NCBI GenBank assembly: GCA_050084985.1
Contig: JBITNC010000001.1
Location: 142,848,001 to 142,912,000 of the forward strand
Direction of reading: 5' to 3'
DNA length: 64,000 nt
Source of the DNA: Nageia nagi
Taxonomy: Eukaryota; Pinophyta
Shown here: positions 45,000-56,999 of the stretch, one piece after another
How the letters are laid out: each line of letters begins with the position of its first letter
How positions within the stretch are numbered: the first letter of the stretch is position 1
Translations under genes and position numbers: made by a program
The notes under the pieces: generated by a model
Told to the model about the DNA's origin: nothing
The model's database searches: none
Seen by the model: only the letters and a program-made list of their open reading frames with translations

Positions 45000-45740
45000 A
45001 AGCCTATGGCTATTCTTATTTCTCCTAGAAGAAAGCTTGAGACTAGCTCAAACTTTTAGCTAAAAGATGCTATAGAATATAGGCATCTTATTGGTAGTCT
45101 TCTTTATTTGACTATCTCTAGGCCATATATTACCTATGCAATGAATCTAATGGAAAGGTTTATGCATAAGCCCTATTTTAAGCATCTTCATGTTGCTAAG
45201 AAAATTTCAAGGTATATTGTGGGTACAAAGGATCTTTCCCTTAAGTTTTCCAAGTTGCCTTCTTTTGTTATCTTAGGGTTATCTGATTTTGACTATGGGG
45301 GTGACAAAAATGATAAAAAATTCACTTCGATGTATGTGTTTAATATTGGATTAGGTTCTATCTCTTGGTATTCCAAGAAGCAACCTATAGTCACCTTGTA
45401 TACCATAGAAGCAAAATATAGAGCTATGATTATTGTAGCCTAGGAAGTGATTTGGCTTAAAGGCATATTCTGAAAGAAATTTCATATGAATAGTTTGGCC
45501 CATCCTTGATATATTCAAACAATCAATATGTCATTACTTTTGCTAAGAACCCTATGTTTCATAAAATAAAAAAGCATGTAGAATTCCAAGTGCACTTCAT
45601 CAAGGAAAAAGTTTTGGATTGCACCTCGCAACTTTAATATTGTCCATCAAATAAAAACTCTACTGATTTGTTCACCAAGCCCCTTTTTGACACTGAGTTA
45701 TGTAAGCTTTAGGAGTCTCTCAGGTTGGTGAAGTTGCCCT
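45000..45740 (+). pseudogene. copia RNase H
   Basis: YRHLIGSLLYLTISRPYITY at 45070-45130, then HLHVAKKISRYIVGTKDLSL, then LSDFDYGGDKNDKKFTSMYV near 45280 (SD.DWAGD motif with Asp kept, Trp to Tyr), GSISWYSKKQPIVTLYTIEA KYRAM near 45360 (Glu kept). The end reads STDLFTKPLFDTELCKL near 45660. Stops lie after IVA and later. The core Asp-Glu-Asp set can be placed, though the polyprotein is broken. Confidence 0.85.
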
Positions 45741-45744
45741 CAAG

Positions 45745-46471
45745 AGGAAGTGGATTTTGATTTCTTATTAAATTCAATTTGTTTTATGATGATAACTTCA
45801 CTCCAATAAGGTTCTTTTAGCTATATAGTGTTGATCTTTGTGTACTTTTTTCATAGTCTCCATGTGTGAGGAACTAGTATGTGCATGTTGACACTATTTA
45901 GTTACCCACATGAGATGAACATGTTTGTACACTTCTTGCACTATTTAGTTATCCATGTGTAAAGAACTAGTATGTGAATTATTGGATATATATCCTATTT
46001 TTTTTATAATGATGATCAACACATGTGTTTCTTATACAAAAAATGACTATGAGTTTGCTTCGCATCTTTGTGATGACTTATAGTGTACCATTTGATCAGT
46101 TTATGGATGGTGTTATTTGATTCATCTATCTTATGATAATATGAATATATGATGCATCTAATTAATATTATCTTTGAGTTGCTTATAGCTTGCAGGTTTG
46201 TTCTTGAGATTGCAGGTTACTTACTTCATGCAACTTATGGAGACTCATATTGTCAACTTATTATTGAAGAATACTTCTAGTACATTGGAACCATCTATGG
46301 TTGATAGATATTGCTTTGTAAACCATTTGTTAAAATTGTTAAGTTGTTGAGTCTCATCCAAGATCTATTACTTCTCAATATGTATAGTTCTTATCTTCAA
46401 TTGTATCTATTATGGAGAAGAACTCTCTTACTATCTCTCTCTTTCACTATCTTTTCTTATCTCTGCCCACT
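45745..46471 (+). other. copia 3' untranslated part
   Basis: Directly after pol lies a purine run (caagaggaagtgga, 45748) and then AT-rich sequence. The phrase ccatgtgtgaggaactagta, tgtg (45860) recurs as ccatgtgtaaagaactagta (45953), with ctatttagttacccaca or ctatttagttatcca, so a ~90-bp direct repeat lies here. No gene seen. Confidence 0.5.
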
Positions 46472-46930
46472 ATTTCATTAATGCATTATTATTTAGTGTG
46501 CAAATAAAATAAATTTTCTCTCATACTTAATTCATCCAAATACTAAAAAGTATTTATAAATACCTTTTCAGTATTTAATAATTAAATATGTGCAATTTGA
46601 TCCTTCTTAACCTCATGTAAATATTTAGTAAAAATGTGAGTTAAGGTGGATAAAGATGTATTCTCTCCTATAAGTAGAGAGATTTGTCTTGTTGTAACAC
46701 ACACTTGAATAGAGAAAAGTTATGCTCATGCTTTATAGGAAGATAGGTTGAGAGAGGTTGTAAGAATTATTATTGAGATGTAAAGATCTAGAGTTAAAGT
46801 GAAGTACTCTCATCCTTGAGAGGAACCACTCTACATCCTTATGTCATATTGTTGTGATTTATTGAGAGTTATTATAATTAGGATTGTTCATCGAAGGTGA
46901 TCTTGGAGTATTATAGTTTAATCTCTTACA
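46472..46930 (+). repeat. copia 3' LTR
   Basis: Aligns with 39003-39457, including the hairpin at 46538-46576, ttgatccttcttaacctcat, ttatgctcatgctttatagg and ctagagttaaagtgaagtac. It ends gtttaatctcttaca. Its first bases do not match TGTTAG, so the left edge is altered. Relative to the 5' LTR it has a short insertion (gataaagat) near 46640. Confidence 0.8.
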
Positions 46931-46949
46931 CTTCTTATTTGAAGAATGT

Positions 46950-47793
46950 ATTATGATGAAGAAATGAATGATGAATTCTTGATTGAAGAGGGAAAATATC
47001 TTAGAAATAAAATTATATTGATAAATATATTATAGGAATGGAATTATTAGAAAGCATTCACATTGCCTATTATAACCAAAATAATAATAATTAGGGTTAT
47101 TTATAGAATATTAAATTCATTAATTAACTATGAAATAATTGAAAATTGATGAAATGAAAGATGATAATGATCTAATTGACCTTGATTGATAAAAATTGGG
47201 TTTATAAAAGATACAAACCTATACTTTACTTATTATGATGAATGGGGGTGAAATCCACCAAAAGAGGATGAATGATGAACTTCTCTGAAAGATAGAGCCA
47301 CAAATTAGATCTTAAACCACCAATAGTGCTAGAACCCCAATGATATTTCCCAATTATTGTTCCATAATACCTCATTATTTTGTTCAATATCATTGTATCA
47401 CCTTTGATGCATGAAATATCACTTGCAAAGAGATGAAAGATTGCAAGAATGCAAAGCTCAGAGTATAATAAAATCTAGAGATTATAGGTGGTATTGAGAA
47501 ACACTTATCAAGATTAACATAAGCATATTTACATCTATCAAGGATTTAGAATTATGTCATATCATATCATATCTTTGATCATGCACAACCCCTCCACCTT
47601 TATAGGCAACAAGTCTAGAGCTAAGGCTCCTCCTTAGACTTATTGTGATGTCAAGCTAACATGTAATCACAAACCATAAAGGTAGATGAGAGTGCACATG
47701 GAAAAGAGTATTTATTTAATAAATTAAATAAATTATTTCAAATACCTAAAAGAGTATTTTAATTAAATTAAAATTCTTTTTTAGGTGTTAACA
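46950..47793 (-). repeat. Probable 3' LTR of minus-strand gypsy
   Basis: On the minus strand it would start TGTTAACACCTAAAAAAG at 47793, close in form to the start at 53581. Near 47605 it has gcctataaaggtggag, a TATA-box-like site, with gaggagccttagctctag upstream. The 3' end is not clear; the copia right border lies nearby. Confidence 0.45.
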
Positions 47794-48690
47794 AATGTCT
47801 AACTTCAAATATATTTTTGATGCTTTTGGAAAAAAAATAATCAAAGCATAAATTCAAAGTATAACAAGAAAAGTAAGAAAGTACTCCCTAAAAAGTTATC
47901 TCATTATGGAAGCTTTGGATGCCCCAATTTGTATTATATTATGCTCTCTCTTTGAATTGGTTGTGACATGATGGATCTCTCATCATAAAAGCAATACAAG
48001 GAAAAGAAAAAAGAAACCTAAAAAGAGCTTAGAAAAGAAATATTTTTATGCAGAATGTCTCAAATATAAATAGTAAACAACATGATATGAAAATTATGTA
48101 ACTGATAAGAAAGCAAACCTATCCTTGGTGACTTACCCAAAAAGATGAAGAAGATGATAGCCAATTTAGATTGATCAACTTGGTTTTCCAAGCCATCATG
48201 TTCTTATGTATTTTGATATGAATGGACTTTCCTTACAAAGGTAGCAAATGATAAGATTGATCCTTCCTTACAAAAGGTGACAAATGATAAGAATGACTAG
48301 CTTAGTTTCCCAAGACACCATATTTCCATGGATTTCCTGATAATAGTACCCCTTTCTTACAAAGGATTTTGATGATATAAATAATGATATGAAAAATGAA
48401 ATACCATATTGATATGTTTTTAAAAAGCATCATTTAATAATCAATTTGTTATGAAATGAAATGGAAGTAAGGAAACAAAATACCCTTTTCATCGATTTAA
48501 CATGATTATGAAGAAATGATCAATTTTTGGATATTTTGGACTAATTTAATCCAATGAAATTGCTAGGAACACAACAACATTGCTAGATTATTACTTTATT
48601 TCTCTAAAATGTTAGTATGATAAGAAGAAGAAATGTATATTTTTATGAAAATGATTAGACATAAAACTTTTTCAAATGCATAACATTAAT
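47794..48690. other. Gypsy 3' untranslated region, no gene seen
   Basis: Words like gataagaatga, aagcaaaccta and ttccttacaaag recur at 48110-48370; ttccttacaaaggt and ttccttacaaaaggt lie about 45 bases apart. No coding. Confidence 0.4.
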
Positions 48691-48995
48691 TGGATTATTT
48701 TCTTCTTTACCTTCAACTGTAGATAATTTATATGCACCTTTTCCATAATTTGCAACAACAATATAAGGACCTATCCAGTTAGGTTCAAACTTACCTTTCT
48801 TTTCATTTTCTAGAGCCTTAGTGTTGGTAAGATTTTCTTTTAATATTAGGTCAATAACTTTGAACTCTTTAGGTTGATCTTTTTGCTATAGGTTTTTTGG
48901 ATTCTAGAATGGTAGACATGAAGGTGTTCTAAGGTATTAACCCATTTTTCATCTAGGACCTCTAGTTGGGCTAATTTAGCTTTCCTTCTATTTGT
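48690..48995 (-). pseudogene. gypsy integrase C-terminal part
   Basis: The minus strand reads TNRRKAKLAQLEVLDEKWVN then TLEHLHVYHSRIQKTYSKKI, and later NLTG and YIVVANYGKGAYKLS near 48770, and INVMHLKKFYV near 48690. This matches L..LDE.R..A......Y..R....YNK and the GPY...GAY.L......NA.HLK.Y end. Confidence 0.75.
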
Positions 48996-48999
48996 ATCG

Positions 49000-49625
49000 G
49001 GAATGAGGCCATCTAGTGACACATGAAGAGATGGGATTCATAACTCAAGGGGAACTATGTCTTCATCATCATACATTAAGGAGAAATGCGTTGCCCCTAC
49101 AAAATTTCTTATACTTTTTCTATAGCCCCAAAAAGCATACAAGAGTTGTTCATGCAAATCTTTACCATGTTTTACAACCATTTTGGATAAGATGCTCTTA
49201 TTGAATTTGTTAGAGGCTTTGGCTTGACCATTACCTTGGGGCTAACATGGGGTAGGGAACTTCCATTAAATATGATATTTAGCATATAATTTCTTAACTT
49301 CATTACCTTTAAATATAGGACCATTATCCATGAAGAATTTTGAAGGCAGACCATATCTTTAAATGATAAACTCAACAAGAAATTTGACAATATTACCTTC
49401 TTTTGTAGACTTCATGGGTATAAATTTCACTCATTTTGTGAAGTATTTTGTAGTTGTAATGATAAACATATGGCCATATCTTGAACAAGATTAATTTTAT
49501 CAATAAAATAAATTTTTCAAATAGAAAAAGGCCAATGAGATACAATAGAATGTAAAGCATGAAAAGGGTAAGGTTGAATACTAGCATTCTTTTGACATTA
49601 TTCACATTTCATGATATGTAATTCA
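49000..49625 (-). pseudogene. gypsy integrase core, catalytic Glu changed
   Basis: Readable parts: FIPMKSTKEGNIVKFLVEFI near 49410, YGLPSKFFMDNGPIFKGNEV near 49350, KLYAKYHI, PQGNGQAKASNKFNKSILSK near 49240, KHGKDLHEQLLYAFWGYR near 49150. MDNG keeps the second catalytic Asp. In the Glu motif the family has GQ(A/V)E(A/S)(T/S)NK; here it is GQAKASNK (GAA to AAA), so the third acidic residue is gone. Confidence 0.8.
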
Positions 49626-49999
49626 CAATATTCAAGCATACTAGGCCCATAATAACCTATTATAAAAAAATTTTGATAAACAAATTCAACACTAAAGTGT
49701 CCTCCACATTCACCATCATGAGCTTGATGAAGGGACATGTCTACTTCATGCCTCATTAAACATCTAATAAGAGCACCATCAAAATAGCTTCTATAAAATA
49801 AGTCACTAATGATGACATACTTTGTAGCTAGATTTTTAAGTCTAATTCTAGCATTATGATCAAAGGTAATAGGAACAACACCATCTTTAAGATAATTGAA
49901 AACATCTTGATACCATTCACATACATTTATACAAGTAGCAAAATAACAATGATCTTCAATAAAATCTTCAACAACATACTAATGATAAGGCTTACCTAT

Positions 50000-50470
50000 G
50001 TTTTTGATTATGAGGATAGTCTATTCATATTCTATGGAAAGAGGAGCAAGGGAAGCGACACTAGCCATTGCATGAACATACCTTTTGCTGTCTCTTGGAA
50101 TGTTATCAATTTCATACTCACTAAAGTAGATGAGGATATTGTCCACCATTTCTTTGTATGGTTGCAACTTGGGATCTTTGGCATTGTATATGTTGGATAC
50201 TTTCTTCAAAATAAGTTGGGAATCATTAAAGATTTTGATCCTTTTCACTCTCATAAGTATTGCATCCTTTAGACCTAAGATAAGAGCCTTATATTCTACC
50301 ATATTGTTAGTGTAATCAAAACTTAAATGATAAGATATAGGAATAACATTACCATAAGTATTGATAAGAATAATTCCTATAACTAGTATGTGAATGTATT
50401 TAGAACCATAAAATAACAAGGACCACTCATTATTTTCTATAAAACCAATAAAAACTCACAAGAATTTAGG
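50000..50470 (-). pseudogene. gypsy second RNase H domain
   Basis: An open frame at 50419-50021 reads LLFYGSKYIHILVIGIILIN, then NNMVEYKALILGLKDAILM, then IKIFNDSQLILKKVSNIYN, and EIDNIPRDSKRYVHAMASVA. The pattern FDGS...G.G.....L.F..TNN.AEY.AL..GL.....L....I...DSQL...Q is RNase H; the first Asp is Tyr (FYGS), while Glu (VEYKAL) and Asp (NDSQL) stay. It is a long intact frame for this window (132 codons). Confidence 0.85.
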
Positions 50471-50599
50471 CTCAAGAATGGAGCAACAATGCTAGGGTTA
50501 GGGTTATTTCTACCACCCACTTCATCTAGAAACTCTTTTTGCATGTTGTATACTTTAATTAGTTATTTGTAATAAAATATGCTATATATTATCTCTTTA

Positions 50600-51860
50600 T
50601 TGACTTATGAGTGATAAATACCAAATCAAATTCTTGAAGCAACATTACCCATTTTGTAGCCCTTTTGAATAGGTAGGACTTATACCTAAGATATTTGAGG
50701 GGATCAACCTGAGCTATGACATAAGTTTTATTTCCAAGCATGTAATGTCTTAACATTTCAATTGAGAATACTATAGCACAACATATTTTTTTAATTAGAG
50801 TATACCTTATATCATAATCAAGTAAATTCTTACTGATATAATAGATTACACTTTTCTTGTTATTATCACCCTTTTAAGCCAATATTGCCCCTTATGCACT
50901 TGATGTTGCTAAAACATAAAGTAATAAACACTTTTTTGAATTATAAGGGACTAATACTAGAACATTATTAAGGTACCTTTTGATGTTATACAAATCCTTT
51001 TGACACTTTTCATCCCAAATGAATTTCTCACCTTCCTTTAGTAACTTAGAAAATGGGATGGTCATATCTGCTAGTTGAGAAATGAACCTTATGACTTCTT
51101 GAAATTTTCCTTGAAGAATTATTAACTCCTTCAAGTTCTTAAGAGGCAAATCAATAATGGTTGAAACTTTCTTAGGATCCACCTCTATACCTCTTCTTGA
51201 AACAATGAACCCAAGCAATTTACCTGATGAGACTATAAATCCACATTTATAAGGTTTTAACTTCAACTTGTATTCTCTCATCCTTTGGAAAATATTTCTC
51301 AAATATGAAATATGATCATATTTGGTTGTGGATTTGGCTAGAAATTTATCAACTTACACCTCAACATTGTCATGGATCATATCAAGGAACATACTCATCA
51401 TGGCTCTTTGATAAGTTGCACTTGCATTCTTTAGACCAAAAGGTATGAACACCTAATAAAATGTTCCCAAGGAGTAACAAAAGTTATTATATGTTGGTAC
51501 TCCTTGTTTATTATAATTTGATTATATCCAAAAAATCCATCCATGAAAGATAAAATCTCATGGCTTGTTGTTTAATTTACAATCATATCAATATTAGGTA
51601 AAGGAAAGGAATCTTTAGGACATACCTTGTTGATATCCCTAAAATATGTATGACATCTTATTTTACCATTAATATTAGCTATAGTTACTTCATTTTCCTT
51701 TTTAATACCAAGGGCTACCCTCAGATGCATTTTTCTAGGTTTTTGTTGAACTGGTTTGATAGTTTTACTTGCAACTATGCTATGAGTGACAAAATCAAGA
51801 TCAAGACTAGGTATATTATAATAAGACCAAGAAAAAATATTAGAAAACTATTTTAACAGT
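50600..51860 (-). pseudogene. gypsy RT and first RNase H
   Basis: RT: MMSMFLDMIHDNVEVxVDKF (51390-51340), where the catalytic YVDD is stop-V-D-K. Then YLRNIFQRMREYKLKLKPYKCGF (51310), GKLLGFIVSRRGIEVDPKKV (51220), LQGKFQEVIRFISQLADMT (51115), and FIWDEKCQKDLYNIKRYL (51020). Then the RNase H part VLVPYNSKKCLLLYVLATSSA (50960) and IYYISKNLLDYDIRYTLIKK near 50850. The single frame 51302-50892 is open. Confidence 0.85.
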
Positions 51861-51999
51861 AGGTGGTACCTTTATCTTTCTTCCAAGGTTAACCAAGCTC
51901 CTATTTTGATCAATCATGGGTGCTCTTAGGTATTGATGTTCACTTTTACTATTTATTCACTAAGATAGGACAATTCATCAATGAGTTGGGGAGGCATAG

Positions 52000-52860
52000 G
52001 CAATGTCCCCAATCCTGTATCCAAACTTAGCTATAAGAGATGGAAATAATGGAGCAATCATGTTAGGAACCCAACATAATCACCCCATTAAGAGATGGGA
52101 AGACTAGCCATGGAAGATAGATTACCTAGACCTATGATTGACATGATAAAAAATGAATGAAAGATGAATTAAAAATGAAAATAAGGATAAGGATATAACA
52201 TGCAATATCTACATCATTTGTGCAAACCTCATCACCAAACTAAGCTTGATGTCACATGAACCATGTTACAAGCCTCTTTTCACTAGATTTGGGGAATTCA
52301 CTCCATGCCCCCATCTTCTCAAGGATGGCATCATCATTCATAAAAATGTCCACTTGAACCAGAGCCATAGGAGGTAAAAATGGATTTTTATAGTAAGATT
52401 ATAACTCATTTATTGGACCATTCATCATGCCAAAATACAAATACTCATTAAATATATATTTGGTACAAGCTTGACCACTATTATCAACCTGTTGAATGGC
52501 TAGAACTGGTAGAGATGGGCTAGGCATAGACTCCTCAAATCCAACATCGATTATCCTCTTGTGCTAACCTTCATATGGAATAGGCTTTATGATACACTTT
52601 TCATTCTTACCTAATCCTTTTCTACCATACTAATATTTATGAATATATTTGTTAGCAAAAGCAAAATTGATGCTATTGAAATGCAAACTTACCTTATGTG
52701 GCAATTTTTGAAAATGTGAGCATATCTTCACTATTGGATGCACTTTTTTCTTTGTATTCTTTATAGAAGATATGAATGCCTTTAAAAAGATTATTGTTTT
52801 TCTCAGGAACAAAGTGGTAATGCTCAATTTCAAGATCCTCTAGGTGGAAGAGCTATGTTT
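52000..52860 (-). pseudogene. gypsy protease-region remnant
   Basis: Broken minus-strand frames give SASNSEDMLTFSKIAT (52730), YGRKGLGKNEKCIIKPIPYE (52620), AIQQVDNSGQACTKYIF and EYLYFGMMNGP (52450). The GLG...E.I.P......G.G-like text occurs in the region just before RT of Tat-type gypsy elements. No catalytic DSG site is found. Confidence 0.45.
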
Positions 52861-52869
52861 CTAGGACTA

Positions 52870-53581
52870 CAAGGGATCATTCGAGCTACCTAAAATTCTC
52901 CCAAATGTTTACCTCTAGGATTTTGTATGCTCTAATTCCTATCTCTTGCAAAGTGATAGTATAGATCCAAAATAATGCATATAATTGTTTATGGGGGTTA
53001 AGTAACACACTATTTATCTACTTGTTTCTTATTATCACATATATCTAAAATATGGCAATAATAAATAATAGAAAATATACTTATGTTTAATTATATTGCA
53101 AATTCATTCTATTAGAAGAAACATGCACAAAAGATGAGCATACATTAATTCAATTGCAAGCCATTGATGGCCTAAAAGAGGTACATCGCTAGTAGACTAA
53201 AATAAGCAATATAATAGATGCAATTAAGAATGTAGTGATGAGCAAATAAAAGAATCATCAGATAGAAAATATAAGATATAACTTATGAATAATATTTGTG
53301 CATAATAGAGTGTTGTAACATGTGCTAGAATCTCTCTAGATTCCTCATCATATTTGTTTTTCTTTAAAGTTTAAGGTCATCAATTGATGCCTTTATATAT
53401 TATACATCTTTACATGAATTAGATCTTTTTTACACCTTGTATATGCCATAAGGGTCCATTATATATATTACATAGCTTTATCATGATTTATGATATTATT
53501 TAACCCCTTTTTACATAATACATCATTGAGGATTTAAAATGAACTATTTAATAAATAATAATTCACTTTTAGGCATCTACA
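52870..53581 (-). repeat. LTR-like start, possible 3' LTR of the next gypsy
   Basis: On the minus strand TGTAGATGCCTAAAAGTGAA begins at 53581, right after a purine run. A TATA-like ataatatataaagg lies near 53395. The start resembles that at 60281 (TGTTGATACCTAATT) and at 47793 (TGTTAACACCTAAAA), but the bodies are hard to align by eye. It could instead be the 5' LTR of the gypsy at 48690-52860. Confidence 0.4.
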
Positions 53582-53597
53582 TTTTCCCTTCTTTGGA
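53582..53597 (-). promoter_or_regulatory. Polypurine-tract candidate
   Basis: Minus strand ccaaagaagggaaaat stands directly before the LTR-like TGTAGATGCC. Such a run marks the start of plus-strand synthesis next to a 3' LTR. Confidence 0.5.
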
Positions 53598-54227
53598 AGT
53601 GTGATTTAAGTAATGAAATTACATGTCCAAAGATGAAGAGTACAAGAAAATTTTGTAAAATTTATGAGCTCTTTGTTGCACTGTTATGGAGATGATGATG
53701 AATGTAGATGATGGTGATGTTGAGAATCCTTTGCTTCCTCCTTTTGGCTTGGATGCCCCAAGAAGGGTCCTTGAGTGGTGTATCTAGGGAAAAACTATGA
53801 TGAATAGTCTCTCTTCAGGCATGATATTATATTAATGGTGGAAATTATTGTGATGGTATAGTTGTATGGTCCCAAATCTATCTTTGGAGATGGAAGATAT
53901 GATTTTGTCCCTTGTACTACTTCAACCATGAATCTATCTATTCCATCATGTATGATACTTAGGAACCATTCACACTTACATCCATGCCTTGAAAAATAAG
54001 GGATTTGGTTTGAATGTAGTGAAATGATGATGAAATGGATGCTACTAGCAATGTAGGGAACAATGTGCATGTCGCTGGTGGCATAGAATCCTTTATATTT
54101 TCTTTTGCACTTCAAGATGTAGATACATGCAATGAAGTGTTAGTCATAAAAATGGGGTGGATGCATAGTGATTTGCATAATACATTAATGATGATTCAAT
54201 TTTAGCAATCTACAAATGGTTGCATAA

Positions 54228-54500
54228 CCAATTTATCTTTTGAGTGAGTTAACTCTCACTAGCCATATCAATGGCCATCGATGATCATACATTTTATGTT
54301 TATGACCTGAAGAGATTATGCTTTGGATTGGTTCAAAGAAAAAATCACATGGATATATAATAAGTTACCTCATCTATTGGAGATGATCCAATGTCAACAT
54401 CTTACTAAAAACTGCATCGTCAATTTACTTTTAAGTGAGTGAACTCTTACTAGCTATATCATTGACCATCAATGACCTTTCATTTTATGTCCATGGTTCG
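54228..54500. repeat. ~190-bp-spaced direct repeat in gypsy 3' region
   Basis: gtgagttaactctcactagc, then catatcaatggccatc (54244) recurs as gtgagtgaactcttactagc, then tatatcattgaccatc (54436); cattttatgt(t/c) follows both. A looser phrase, catgtcgctggtggcataga (54069) and cataccactggtggtgtaga (54606), repeats around it. There is no gene at 53600-55130. Confidence 0.6.
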
Positions 54501-55129
54501 CAAACATTATACTGTCATTTTTATTTTCCCTTCTCTTCTTCTTCTTATTCTTATTCTTCTTTTTTTTGATATTTTTCATCTTGTTGGCATTATGCTAATA
54601 GTATGCATACCACTGGTGGTGTAGAAGTCCTTGAATTTTGTAAAAATAAAATTATTCTAACTTTTGTTCTTTAATATCTATTTTTGCACCATGCTCACAG
54701 CTAAAGATGATATTGCCTCTAGTTTATGCCATAAAGGGGGTAGGAGATGTAGATATTTCACATTAGATAAGCATGTAACAATATCCCTTACACATGTCAT
54801 AGCCCAGATCCACCATGCTATCAGTTGAGTAATAATCATGAATTGATAATACATGGAAGAGAACATTGTTGTTTAGAGCTTGTGAGAAATGTAGCATAGA
54901 ATGTAGAGTGAAGTATATAAGAGGAGATAATATTTCTCATGTTCCTTCATTCCACATATTTCTTTGTATAGAATGTAAAATGTTTTTTCAAGGCCATTGC
55001 TAGCACTATGGGAATCTTTGGATTTTGCAAAAAATCAAAGTTTTCATGCCCTTGCTCATGAATTTTGTATTTTGTAGGGTAGGGATATTTCATCTCTAAG
55101 CATAAAAACATTTAATATGGATGAAATTA

Positions 55130-55445
55130 AATGTTTTTGGTTATTGTTTTCCATCCATGGATGATAGTCTATATGCATCTAATCCTTTTTCTTCAATTAC
55201 AACATATGGGCCCAGCCAATTGGGCTCAAACTTTCCTTTTGCTTCATGTTGATGTTTTCTTTCAATACTAGATCTCCTACCTTGAATACCTTTGCTTTAA
55301 TTATATTTACAAATTCTCTCTTGATTTTTGCATGGTATACCTTTTGATGTTCAATGGCTCTAATCCTTTTCTCATCTAGTGATTCTAGCTATTGCAACCT
55401 TACTTTTCTTGCATCTTCATTAGATATGTCACCTTGTAAGGTAAT
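55130..55445 (-). pseudogene. gypsy integrase C-terminal part
   Basis: Minus strand: VLKENINMKQKESL (55265), FEPNWLGPYVVIEEKGLDAY then RLSSMDGKQ (55215), and FIHIKCFYA near 55100. This matches KF.PNW.GPY.V....G.GAY.L....G......N..HLK.Y. Confidence 0.75.
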
Positions 55446-56090
55446 TCAAAGGGAGGGGATTTCCAACTCAAGTGGGAAAATGGCCTTATCTCTATATACC
55501 AATGAGAATGGTGTTGCCCCAGTGGCTATATGAAAACTTATTCTATATGCCCATAATGCATATGGTAATTGCTCATGCCAATCTCTCTTATATCTATCCC
55601 ATGATTTGGCAAGTATACTCTCGAGTGTCTTATTTGTAGCTTCAACTTGAGAATTACCTTGAGGGTAGTATATGAAATAAAAGGTTTGTGTAATGTGAAA
55701 CTTCTTGCAAAATGTATTCATATATTTACCTTTGAAATTTGGGCCATTATCCATGACCAATCTTTATGGTACACCAAACATTGTGATGATATTTTTGATG
55801 AGGAATGCAATAACTTTAGCTCAAGTGATTGATTTCATTTGTGATAGCTTCCACCCACTTTATGGTGAACTCTATAGCTATGATGACAAATTTGTGTCCT
55901 TCCCTAGAGTGAGGATTAATCATAGTAATTAAATCTATGCCCCAAGTAGAAAATGGCCATGGAAAAATAATATAATGTAATTCTTGGGTAGGTTGCTTCT
56001 TTAAATTTGCATGTTTTTGGAATTGCAAATAATTTTTTACATGAGCTTTACAATCCTCTTTCATAGTAGGCTAATAATATCCAATCCACA
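55446..56090 (-). pseudogene. gypsy integrase core, catalytic residues kept
   Basis: Two open frames. 56064-55816: CKAHVKNYLQFQKHANL, FPWPFSTWGIDLITMINP (first Asp in WGIDLI) and HKFVIIAIEFTIKWVEA. After a frameshift near 55810, 55760-55446: MVMDNGPNFKGKYMN (second Asp) and YYPQGNSQVEATNKTLESIL (Glu), KRDWHEQLPYALWAYRIS, GATPFSLVY. All the D-D-E residues are in place. Confidence 0.9.
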
Positions 56091-56429
56091 AAATTTTGGT
56101 GTGTAGTGCCATTCAATGGAAGTGACCATCTCATAAACCATCATGAGCTTGTTCTAAGGCAATAGCTATCTCATGTTGTGTGAAACATCTCAATAATGCA
56201 CCATCAAATAACATCCTATATAAAAATTATCTAATGATTACATATCTTACTATGGTTCTTTTCAATCTCACTCTTTCATTTCTATCAAATTTTTTAGGAA
56301 TTGTTTGATTTTTCAAATAATTGTAGATATCAAAGTACCAATTTTGAAAATCATTCTCTTCGATAATAAGACAAACTTGAATCTCATCCATATGATCCAT
56401 GTAATAAGGAGAGCTTAACTCATGAATTG

Positions 56430-56850
56430 TGAGGATGGTATCTTCATCCTCAATCTTAATTTATGTTAGAGAAGCTTCACTCACCATTGCATCTGCATAC
56501 CTATTATTAGTTCTTGAAATATTTTGAATAGTATATCTATCAAAATGATCCAATAAATCAATCATAACAAGTCTATAAGGCTTCAAATTTTCATATTTAG
56601 TAACAAAGAGATCTTGTAATTGATTGATAACAAGCTATTAATCCCCATATATCTCTATGTCCTTGATTTTCAAATTTATAATAGCTTTCAATCCTAACAT
56701 TAGTGCCTCATATTTAGCCATATTATTTGTGCAAACAAAACTAAGTTTGTAAGCCTTAGGGATTACCTCATTTGTGTAGATACTAAGATAATACCTACTT
56801 TTGATCCATGAAAGCATTTTGAACCATCAAAATATAGAGTCCAAATAGTG
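56430..56850 (-). pseudogene. gypsy second RNase H domain
   Basis: Reads FDGSKCFHGSKVGII (56830), then KLSFVCTNNMAKYEALMLGL (56745), KDIEIYGD and QLVINQLQDLFVTKYENLKP (56640), then NISRTNNRYADAMVSEASL (56480). The core Asp (FDGS), Glu (KYEAL) and Asp (YGD) are all kept. One frameshift and one stop interrupt it. Confidence 0.8.
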
Positions 56851-56999
56851 GGCTCATCTTTTGTGAGGCATATGTAGTCATCGAGGATTGATATCTCATT
56901 AAAATCATACTACTGGTGGTCCTTTAGCCTATCTACATGTTGTTGGTGGTATGGGTCACCTTGATATTCATTTGGAAATTCTTTATGAATGATTGTATC

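Larger units (their letters stand above)
39003..46930 (+). mobile_element. Ty1/copia retrotransposon, both LTRs, decayed
   Basis: Two ~455-bp LTRs face the same way around gag, protease, integrase, RT and RNase H in that order, which defines Ty1/copia (integrase before RT). A primer-binding site follows the 5' LTR. The leader before gag is about 2.4 kb and contains inserted, GC-rich material. Between RNase H and the 3' LTR there are about 700 bases. Five-base flanks (attat and cttct) do not match, so either the ends have changed or this is a recombinant. Confidence 0.8.
48690..52860 (-). mobile_element. Minus-strand Ty3/gypsy (Tat/Athila-like), gag missing
   Basis: Reading the minus strand from 52860 down: protease-region remnant, RT, RNase H, a second RNase H-like domain, integrase core, integrase C-terminal. 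The extra RNase H between RT/RH and integrase is a mark of the Tat group of gypsy elements. The gag end runs into an LTR-like start at 53581, so gag is not present. All domains have stops or frameshifts. Confidence 0.8.
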
